A DNA stretch of 64,000 nt, taken from positions 124,001 to 188,000 of the forward strand of contig NW_027473506.1 in assembly GCF_050947335.1 (NCBI RefSeq). Reading direction: 5' to 3'. The DNA is from Megachile rotundata (Eukaryota; Arthropoda; Insecta; Hymenoptera; Megachilidae). Below are positions 52,404 through 63,409 of the stretch, piece by piece. A program made the translations under genes and the position numbers. The notes under the pieces are model-generated. The model did not search any database and had not been told where the DNA came from. It saw only the letters and a program-made list of their open reading frames with translations. The first letter of the stretch is position 1, and every line of letters starts with the position of its first letter.

Positions 52404-55400
52404 TAGTTAGTGTATTAAGTATAGTAATTGTCGTTCTGTCGATCATATAAGCATAATATGGCTAATAATATGAGTTAGATTGATAATAGTTAGTGTAATA
52501 AGTATAGTAATTGACGTTCTGTCGATCATATAAGCATAATATGGTTAATAATATGAGTTAGATTGATAATAGCGAGTGTAATAAGTATAGTAATTGTCGT
52601 TCTCTCGATCATATAAGCATAAAATGGCTAATAATATGAGTTAGATTGATAATAATAAGAGTAATGTGTGTAGTAATTGTCGTTCCATCGATCACATAAG
52701 CATAATATGGCTAATAATATGAGTTAGATTGATAATAATAAGAGTGGTGAGCATAGTAATTGTCGTTCCATCGATCATATAAGCATAGTATGGCTAATAA
52801 TATGAGTTTGATTGATAATAATAAGAGTCATGAGTATAATACTTGTAGTTCTCTCGATCATATCTGCATAATATGGTTAATAATATGAGCTAGATTGATA
52901 ATAACAAGAGTAATAAGTATAGTAATTGTAGTTCTATCGATCATATAAGCATAATGTGGCTAATAATATTAGTTAGATTGATAATAATAAGAGTTGTGAG
53001 TATAGTAATTGTCGTTCTATCGATCATATAAGCATAATATGGCTAATAATATGAGTTAGATTGATAATAATAAGAGTAATGAGTACAGTAATTGTCGTTC
53101 TATCGATCATATAAGCATAATATGGCTAATAATATGAGTTAGATTGATAATAATAAGAGTAATAAGTATAGTAATTATCGTTCTACCGAACATACAAGCA
53201 TAATATGGCTAATAATATTAGTTAGATTGATAATAATAAGAGTCATGAGTATAGTACTTGTAGTTCTCTCGATCATATCTGCATAATATGGTTAATAATA
53301 TGAGCTAGATTGATAATAATAAGAGTAATATGTATAGTAATTGTAGTTCGATCAGTCATATAAGCATAATATGGCTAATAATATGAGTTAGATTGATAAT
53401 AATAAGAGTAATAAGTATAGTAATTATCGTTCCACCGATCATACAAGCATAATGTGGCTAATAATATGAGTTAGATTGATAATAATAAGAGAAATAAGTA
53501 TAGTAATTATCGTTCTACCGATCATATAAGCATAATATGGCTAATAATATGAGTTAGATTGATAATAGTTAGTGTAATAAGTATAGTAATTGTCGTTCTG
53601 TCGATCATATAAGCATAATATGGCTAATAATATGAGTTAGATTGATAATAGTGAGTGTAATAAGTATAGTAATTGTAGTTCTATTGCTCATATAAGCATA
53701 ATATGATTATTAATACGTGTTAGATTGATAATATTAAGAGTAATAAGTATAGTAATTATCGTTCTACCGATCATATAAGCATATATGGCTAATAATATGA
53801 GTTAGATTGATAATAATAAGAGTAGTGAGCATAGTAATTGTCGTTCTATCAATCATATAAGCATAGTATGGCTAATAATATGAGTTAGATTGATAATAAT
53901 AAGAGTAAAAACTATAGTAATTGTCGTTCTATCGATCATATAAGCATAATATGGCTAATAATGCGAGTTAGATTGATAATAATAAGAGTAGTGAGCATAG
54001 AAATTGTCGATCTCTCGATCATATAAGCATAAAATGGCTCATAATATGAGTTAGATTGATAATAGTAAGAGTAATGAGTATAGTAATTGTCGTTCTATCG
54101 ATCATATAAGCATAATATGGCTAATAATATGAGTTAGATTCATAATAGTTAGTGTATTAAGTATAGTAATTGTCGTTCTGTCGATCATATAAGCATAATA
54201 TGGCTAATAATATGAGTTAGATTGATAACAATAAGAGTAATGAGTATAGTAATTGTCGTTCTATCGATCATGTAAGCAGAATATGGCTAATAATATGAGT
54301 TAGATTGATAATAATATGTGCAATAAGTATAGTAATTGTCGTTCTATCGATCACATAAGCATAATATGGCTAATAATATGAGTTAGATTGATAATAATAA
54401 GAGTGGTGAGCATAGTAATTGTCGTTCCATCGATCATATAAGCATAGTATGGCTAATAATATGAGTTTGATTGATAATAATAGGAGTAATAAGTATAGTA
54501 ATTGTCGTTCTATCGATCACATAAGCATAATATGGCTAATAATATGAGTTAAATTGATAATAATAAGAGTAATGAGTATAGTAGTTGTAGTTCTATCGAT
54601 CATGTCTGCATAATATGGTTAATAATATGAGCTAGATTAATAATAACAAGAGTAATAAGTATAGTAATTGTAGTTCAATCGATCATATAAGCATAATGTG
54701 GCTAATAATATTAGTTAGATTGATAATAATAAGAGTTGTGAGTATAGTAATTGTCGTTCTATCGATCATATAAGCATAGTATGGCTAATAATATGAGTTA
54801 GATTGATAATAGTAAGAGTAATAAGTATAGTAATTGTCGTTCTATCGATCATATAAGCATAATATGGCTAATAATATTAGTTAGATTGATAATAATAAGA
54901 GTTGTGAGTATAGTAATTGTCGTTCTATCGATCATATAAGCATAATATGGCTAATAATATGAGTTAGATTGATAACAATAAGAGTAATGAGTATAGTAAT
55001 TGGCGTTCTGTCGATCATATAAGCATAATATGGCTAATAATATGAGTTAGATTGATAATAATAAGAGCAATAAGTATAGTAATTGTCGTTCTATCGATCA
55101 CATAAGCGTAATATGGCTAATAATATGAGTTAGATTGATAATAATAAGAGTAGTGAGCATAGTAATTGTCGTTCTACCGATCATATAAGCATAATATGGC
55201 TAATAATATGAGTTAGATTGATAATAATAAGAGTCATGAGTATAGTACTTGTAGTTCCCTCGATCATATCTGCATAATATGGTTAATAATATGAGCTAGA
55301 TTGATAATAATAAGAGTAATATGTATAGTAATTGTAGTTCGATCGGTCATATAAGCATAATATGGCTAATAATATGAGTTAGATTGATAATAATAAGAGT

Positions 55401-55950
55401 AATAAGTATAGGAATTATCGTTCCACCGATCATACAAGCATAATGTGGCTAATAATATGAGTTAGATTGATAATAATAAGAGAAATAAGTATAGTAATTA
55501 TCGTTCTACCGATCATATAAGCATAATATGGCTAATAATATGAGTTAGATTGATAATAGTTAGTGTAATAGGTATAGTAATTGTCGTTCTGTCGATAATA
55601 TAAGCATAATATGGCTAATAATATGAGTTAGATTGATAATAGTGAGTGTAATAAGTATAGTAATTGTAGTTCTATTGCTCATATAAGCATAATATGATTA
55701 TTAATATGTGTTAGATTGATAATATTAAGAGTAATAAGTATAGTAATTATCGTTCTACCGATCATATACGCATATATGGCTAATAATATGAGTTAGATTG
55801 ATAATAATAAGAGTAAAAACTATAGTAATTGTCGTTCTATCGATCATATAAGCATAATATGGCTAATAATATGAGTTAGATTGATAATAGTTAGTGTATT
55901 AAGTATAGTAATTGTCGTTCTGTCGATCATATAAGCATAATATGGCTAAT
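52404..55950 (+). repeat. Domain III mosaic satellite
   Basis: About 43 monomers follow the general domain III order. TCTGCAT monomers lie near 52865, 53280, 54606 and 55271, and ATTGCTCATATAAG monomers near 53682 and 55674. ATTATTAATATGTG or ATTATTAATACGTG follow two of these, and GTAAAAACTATAG monomers lie near 53906 and 55815. Short stretches match 57-62 kb, but I did not establish a single constant offset across the piece. No gene, tRNA-like or transposon-like sequence is present. Confidence 0.8.
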
Positions 55951-56541
55951 AATATGAGTTAGATTGATAACAATAAGAGTAATGAGTATAGTAATTGTCG
56001 TCCTATCGATCATATAAGCATAATATGGCTAATAATATGAGTTAGATTGATAATAATAAGAGCAATAAGTATAGTAATTGTCGTTCTATCGATCACATAA
56101 GCGTAATATGGCTAATAATATGAGTTAAATTGATAATAATAAGAGTAGTGAGCATAGTAATTGTCGTTCTATCGATCATATAAGCATAGTATGGCTAATA
56201 ATATGAGTTAGATTGATAATAATAAGAGCAATAAGTATAGTAATTGTCGTTCTATCGATCACATAAGCATAATATAGCTAATAGTATGAGTTAGATTGAT
56301 AATAATAAGAGTAATGAGTATAGTAATTGTCGTTCTATCGATCATATAAGCATAATATGGCTAATAATATGAGTTAGATTGATAATAATAAGAGTAATAA
56401 GTATAGTAATTATCGTTCTACCGATCGGACAAGCATAATATGGCTAATAATATTAGTTAGATTGATAATAATAAGAGTTGTGAGTATAGTAATTGTCGTT
56501 CTATCGATCATATAAGCATAATATGGCTAATAATATGAGTT
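55951..56541 (+). repeat. Duplicated block, offset 7459 bp, copy 1
   Basis: AATATAGCTAATAG at 56271 recurs at 63730 and GATCGGAC at 56423 recurs at 63882, both 7459 bp later. AATATAGCT also recurs 581 bp (seven monomers) downstream at 56852, so part of the block was tandemly duplicated locally. The difference from a whole number of monomers (90 × 83 less 11) is accounted for at least in part by the one-base-short AGCATATATGG monomers and a four-base deletion near 59700. Confidence 0.82.
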
Positions 56542-57014
56542 AGATTGATAACAATAAGAGTAATGAGTATAGTAATTGGCGTTCTGTCGATCATATAAGC
56601 ATAATATGGCTAATAATATGAGTTAGATTGATAATAATAAGAGCAATAAGTATAGTAATTGTCGTTCTATCGATCACATAAGCGTAATATGGCTAATAAT
56701 ATGAGTTAGATTGATAATAATAAGAGTAGTGAGCATAGTAATTGTCGTTCTATCGATCATATAAGCATAGTATGGCTAATAATATGAGTTAGATTGATAA
56801 TAATAAGAGCAATAAGTATAGTAATTGTCGTTCTATCGATCACATAAGCATAATATAGCTAATAGTATGAGTTAGATTGATAATAATAAGAGTAATGAGT
56901 ATAGTAATTGTCGTTCTATCGATCATATAAGCATAATATGGCTAATAATATGAGTTAGATTGATAATAATAAGAGTAATATGTATAGTAATTATCGTTCT
57001 ACCGATCATACAAG

Positions 57015-57685
57015 CATAATATGGCTAATAATATTAGTTAGATTGATAATAATAAGAGTCATGAGTATAGTACTTGTAGTTCCCTCGATCATATCTGCAT
57101 AATATGGTTAATAATATGAGCTAGATTGATAATAATAAGAGTAATATGTATAGTAATTGTAGTTCGATCGGTCATATAAGCATAATATGGCTAATAATAT
57201 GAGTTAGATTGATAATAATAAGAGTAATAAGTATAGTAATTATCGTTCCACCGATCATACAAGCATAATGTGGCTAATAATATGAGTTAGATTGATAATA
57301 ATAAGAGAAATAAGTATAGTAATTATCGTTCTACCGATCATATAAGCATAATATGGCTAATAATATGAGTTAGATTGATAATAATAAGAGTCATGAGTAT
57401 AGTACTTGTAGTTCCCTCGATCATATCTGCATAATATGGTTAATAATATGAGCTAGATTGATAATAATAAGAGTAATATGTATAGTAATTGTAGTTCGAT
57501 CGGTCATATAAGCATAATATGGCTAATAATATGAGTTAGATTGATAATAATAAGAGTAATAAGTATAGTAATTATCGTTCCACCGATCATACAAGCATAA
57601 TGTGGCTAATAATATGAGTTAGATTGATAATAATAAGAGAAATAAGTATAGTAATTATCGTTCTACCGATCATATAAGCATAATA
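57015..57685 (+). repeat. 4-monomer tandem duplication (332 bp)
   Basis: TCCCTCGATC at 57081 recurs at 57413, exactly 332 bp later. The four monomers are GAGTCATGAG with TTCCCTCG and TCTGCAT; GAGCTAGATTG with GTTCGATCGG; a TTCCACCG monomer with CATACAAGC; and GAAATAAG with TTCTACCG. I saw no difference between the two copies, so this looks like one of the youngest events in the window. Confidence 0.88.
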
Positions 57686-57719
57686 TGGCTAATAATATGA
57701 GTTAGATTGATAATAGTTA

Positions 57720-58585
57720 GTGTATTAAGTATAGTAATTGTCGTTCTGTCGATCATATAAGCATAATATGGCTAATAATATGAGTTAGATTGATAACAAT
57801 AAGAGTAATGAGTATAGTAATTGTCGTCCTATCGATCATATAAGCAGAATATGGCTAATAATATGAGTTAGATTGATAATAATATGAGCAATAAGTATAG
57901 TAATTGTCGTTCTATCGATCACATAAGCATAATATGGCTAATAATATGAGTTAGATTGATAATAATAAAAGTGGTGAGCATAGTAATTGTCGTTCCATCG
58001 ATCATATAAGCATAGTATGGCTAATAATATGAGTTTGATTGATAATAATAGGAGTAATAAGTATAGTAATTGTCGTTCTATCGATCACATAAGCATAATA
58101 TGGCTAATAATATGAGTTAAATTGATAATAATAAGAGTAATGAGTATAGTAGTTGTAGTTCTATCGATCATGTCTGCATAATATGGTTAATAATATGAGC
58201 TAGATTGATAATAACAAGAGTAATAAGTATAGTAATTGTAGTTCTATCGATCATATAAGCATAATGTGGCTAATAATATTAGTTAGATTGATAATAATAA
58301 GAGTTGTGAGTATAGTAATTGTCGTTCTATCGATCATATAAGCATAATATGGCTAATAATATGAGGTAGATTGATAATAATAAGAGTACTGAGTATAGTA
58401 ATTGTCGTTCTATCGATCATATAAGCATAATATGGCTAATAATATGAGTTAGATTGATAACAATAAGAGTAATAAGTATAGTAATTATCGTTCTACCGAT
58501 CATACAAGCATAATATGGCTAATAATATTAGTTAGATTGATAATAATAAGAGTCATGAGTATAGTACTTGTAGTTCTCTCGATCA
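57720..58585 (+). repeat. Duplicated block, offset 2649 bp, copy 1
   Basis: AAAAGTGGTGAG at 57967 recurs at 60616, and GAGTTGTGAG at 58301 recurs at 60950, both 2649 bp later (32 monomers less seven bases). The block runs from GTGTATTAAG through GCAGAATATGG, GTCTGCAT and GAGTTGTGAG to CATACAAGC. Its copy is at about 60369-61234. Confidence 0.8.
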
Positions 58586-59689
58586 TATCTGCATAATATG
58601 GTTAATAATATGAGCTAGATTGATAATAATAAGAGTAATATGTATAGTAATTGTAATTCGATCGGTCATATAAGCATAATATGGCTAATAATATGAGTTA
58701 GATTGATAATAATAAGAGTAATAAGTATAGTAATTATCGTTCCATCGATCATACAAGCATAATGTGGCTAATAATATGAGTTAGATTGATAATAATAAGA
58801 GAAATAAGTATAGTAATTATCGTTCTACCGATCATATAAGCATAATATGGCTAATAATATGAGTTAGATTGATAATAGTTAGTGTAATAAGTATAGTAAT
58901 TGTCGTTCTGTCGATCATATAAGCATAATATGGCTAATAATATGAGTTAGATTGATAATAGTGAGTGTAATAAGTATAGTAATTGTAGTTCTATTGCTCA
59001 TATAAGCATAATATGATTAATAATATGAGTTAGATTGATAATATTAAGAGTAATAAGTATAGTAATTATCGTTCTACCGATCATATAAGCATATATGGCT
59101 AATAATATGAGATAGATTGATAATAATAAGAGTAGTGAGCATAGTAATTGTCGTTCTATCGATCATATAAGCATAGTATGGCTAATAATAAGAGTTAGAT
59201 TGATAATAATAAGAGTAATGAGTATAGTAATTGTCGTTCTATCGATCATATAAGCATAATATGGCTAATAATATGAGTTAGATTGATAATAATAAGAGTA
59301 ATAAGTATAGTAATTATCGTTCTACCGATCATACAAGCATAATATGGCTAATAATATTAGTTAGATTGATAATAATAAGAGTCATGAGTATAGTACTTGT
59401 AGTTCTCTCGATCATATCTGCATAATATGGTTAATAATATGAGCTAGATTGATAATAATAAGAGTAATATGTATAGTAATTGTAGTTCGATCGGCCATAT
59501 AAGCATAATATGGCTAATAATATGAGTTAGATTGATAATAATAAGAGTAATAAGTATAGTAATTATCGTTCCACCGATCATACAAGCATAATGTGGCTAA
59601 TAATATGAGTTAGATTGATAATAATAAGAGAAATAAGTATAGTAATTATCGTTCTACCGATCATATAAGCATAATATGGCTAATAATAT

Positions 59690-60420
59690 CAGTTAGATTG
59701 ATAATAGTGTAATAAGTATAGTAATTGTCGTTCTGTCGATCATATAAGCATAATATGGCTTATAATATGAGTTAGATTGATAATAGTAAGTGTAATAAGT
59801 ATAGTAATTGTAGTTCTATTGCTCATATAAGCATAATATGATTATTAATATGTGTTAGATTGATAATATTAAGAGTAATAAGTATAGTAATTATCGTTCT
59901 ACCGATCATATACGCATATATGGCTAATAATATGAGTTAGATTGATAATAATAAGAGTAAAGACTATAGTAATTGTCGTTCTATCGATCATATAAGCATA
60001 ATATGGCTAATAATATGAGTTAGATTGATAATAGTTAGTGTATTAAGTATAGTAATTGTCGTTCTGTCGATCATATAAGCATAATATGGCTAATAATATG
60101 AGTTAGATTGATAATAGTAAGTGTAATAAGTATAGTAATTGTAGTTCTATTGCTCATATAAGCATAATATGATTATTAATATGTGTTAGATTGATAATAT
60201 TAAGAGTAATAAGTATAGTAATTATCGTTCTACCGATCATATACGCATATATGGCTAATAATATGAGTTAGATTGATAATAATAAGAGTAAAGACTATAG
60301 TAATTGTCGTTCTATCGATTATATAAGCATAATATGGCTAATAATATGAGTTAGATTGATAATAGTTAGTGTATTAAGTATAGTAATTGTCGTTCTGTCG
60401 ATCATATAAGCATAATATGG
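59690..60420 (+). repeat. 4-monomer duplication (331 bp) next to a 4-bp deletion
   Basis: ATTGCTCAT at 59818 recurs at 60149, 331 bp later (four monomers less one base, because of the short AGCATATATGG monomer). Both copies share GTAAGTGTAATAAG, ATTATTAATATGTG, ATACGCATATATGG and GTAAAGACTATAG. Just upstream, ATAATAGTGTAATAAG at 59701 lacks four bases present in the usual ATAATAGTTAGTGTAATAAG. Confidence 0.83.
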
Positions 60421-60599
60421 CTAATAATATGAGTTAGATTGATAACAATAAGAGTAATGAGTATAGTAATTGTCGTCCTATCGATCATATAAGCAGAATA
60501 TGGCTAATAATATGAGTTAGATTGATAATAATATGAGCAATAAGTATAGTAATTGTCGTTCTATCGATCACATAAGCATAATATGGCTAATAATATGAG

Positions 60600-61790
60600 T
60601 TAGATTGATAATAATAAAAGTGGTGAGCATAGTAATTGTCGTTCCATCGATCATATAAGCATAGTATGGCTAATAATATGAGTTTGATTGATAATAATAG
60701 GAGTAATAAGTATAGTAATTGTCGTTCTATCGATCACATAAGCATAATATGGCTAATAATATGAGTTAAATTGATAATAATAAGAGTAATGAGTATAGTA
60801 GTTGTAGTTCTATCGATCATGTCTGCATAATATGGTTAATAATATGAGCTAGATTGATAATAACAAGAGTAATAAGTATAGTAATTGTAGTTCTATCGAT
60901 CATATAAGCATAATGTGGCTAATAATATTAGTTAGATTGATAATAATAAGAGTTGTGAGTATAGTAATTGTCGTTCTATCGATCATATAAGCATAATATG
61001 GCTAATAATATGAGTTAGATTGATAATAATAAGAGTAATGAGTATAGTAATTGTCGTTCTATCGATCATATAAGCATAATATGGCTAATAATATGAGTTA
61101 GATTGATAATAATAAGAGTAATAAGTATAGTAATTATCGTTCTACCGATCATACAAGCATAATATGGCTAATAATATTAGTTAGAATGATAATAATAAGA
61201 GTCATGAGTATAGTACTTGTAGTTCTCTCGATCATATCTGCATAATATGGTTAATAATATGAGCTAGATTGATAATAATAAGAGTAATATGTATAGTAAT
61301 TGTAGTTCGATCGGTCATATAAGCATAATATGGCTAATAATATGAGTTAGATTGATAATAATAAAAGTGGTGAGCATAGTAATTGTCGTTCCATCGATCA
61401 TATAAGCATAGTATGGCTAATAATATGAGTTTGACTGATAATAATAGGAGTAATAAGTATAGTAATTGTCGTTCTATCGATCACATAAGCATAATATGGC
61501 TAATAATATGAGTTAAATTGATAATAATAAGAGTAATGAGTATAGTAGTTGTAGTTCTATCGATCATGTCTGCATAATATGGTTAATAATATGAGCTAGA
61601 TTGATAATAACAAGAGTAATAAGTATAGTAATTGTAGTTCTATCGATCATATAAGCATAATGTGGCTAATAATATTAGTTAGATTGATAATAATAGAGTT
61701 GTGAGTATAGTAATTGTCGTTCTATCGATCATATAAGCATAATATGGCTAATAATATGAGTTAGATTGATAATAATAAGAGTAATGAGTA
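60600..61790 (+). repeat. 9-monomer duplication (747 bp)
   Basis: AAAAGTGGTGAG at 60616 recurs at 61363, exactly 747 bp or nine monomers later. GAGTTGTGAG at 60950 recurs at 61696 (one base fewer, owing to AATAATAGAGTTG in the second copy). Both copies contain the AGTTTGA, AGTTAAA, GTCTGCAT, GTGGCTAATAATATTAG and GAGTTGTGAG monomers in the same order. The second copy has GTTTGACTGATAATAATAGG near 61429. Confidence 0.85.
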
Positions 61791-63409
61791 TAGTAATTGT
61801 CGTTCTATCGATCATATAAGCATAATATGGCTAATAATATGAGTTAGATTGATAATAATAAGAGTAATAAGTATTGTAATTATCGTTCCACCGATCATAC
61901 AAGCATAATGTGGCTAATAATATGAGTTAGATTGATAATAATAAGAGAAATAAGTATAGTAATTATCGTTCTACCGATCATATAAGCATAATATGGCTAA
62001 TAATATGAGTTAGATTGATAATAGTTAGTGTAATAAGTATAGTAATTGTCGTTCTGTCGATCATATAAGCATAATATGGCTAATAATATGAGTTAGATTG
62101 ATAATAGTGAGTGTAATAAGTATAGTAATTGTAGTTCTATTGCTCATATAAGCATAATATGATTATTAATATGTGTTAGATTGATAATATTAAGAGTAAT
62201 AAGTATAGTAATTATCGTTCTACCGATCATATACGCATATATGGCTAATAATATGAGTTAGATTGATAATAATAAGAGTAAAAACTATAGTAATTGTCGT
62301 TCTATCGATCATATAAGCATAATATGGCTAATAATATGAGTTAGATTGATAATAATAAGAGCAATAAGTATAGTAATTGTCGTTCTATCGATCACATAAG
62401 CGTAATATGGCTAATAATATGAGTTAGATTGATAATAATAAGAGTAGTGAGCATAGTAATTGTCGTTCTATCGATCATATAAGCATAGTATGGCTAATAA
62501 TATGAGTTAGATTGATAATAATAAGAGTAATAAGTATAGTAATTGTCGTTCTATCGATCACATAAGCATAATATGGCTAATAATATGAGTTAGATTGATA
62601 ATAATAAGAGTAATGAGTATAGTAATTGTCGTTCTATCGATCATATAAGCATAATACGGCTAATAATATGAGTTAGATTGATAATAATAAGAGTAATATG
62701 TATAGTAATTATCGTTCCACCGATCATACAAGCATAATGTGGCTAATAATATGAGTTAGATTGATAATAATAAGAGAAATAAGTATAGTAATTATCGTTC
62801 TACCGATCATATAAGCATAATATGGCTAATAATATGAGTTAGATTGATAATAGTTAGTGTAATAGGTATAGTAATTGTCGTTCTGTCGATAATATAAGCA
62901 TAATATGGCTAATAATATGAGTTAGATTGATAATAGTGAGTGTAATAAGTATAGTAATTGTAGTTCTATTGCTCATATAAGCATAATATGATTATTAATA
63001 TGTGTTAGATTGATAATATTAAGAGTAATAAGTATAGTAATTATCGTTCTACCGATCATATACGCATATATGGCTAATAATATGAGTTAGATTGATAATA
63101 ATAAGAGTAAAAACTATAGTAATTGTCGTTCTATCGATCATATAAGCATAATATGGCTAATAATATGAGTTAGATTGATAATAATAAGAGTAGTGAGCAT
63201 AGTAATTGTCGTTCTCTCGATCATATAAGCATAAAATGGCTCATAATATGAGTTAGATTGATAATAGTGAGTGTAATAAGTATAGTAATTGTAGTTCTAT
63301 TGCTCATATAAGCATAATATGATTATTAATATGCGTTCGATTGATAATATTAAGAGTAATAAGTATAGTAATTATCGTTCTAACGATCATATACGCATAT
63401 ATGGCTAAT

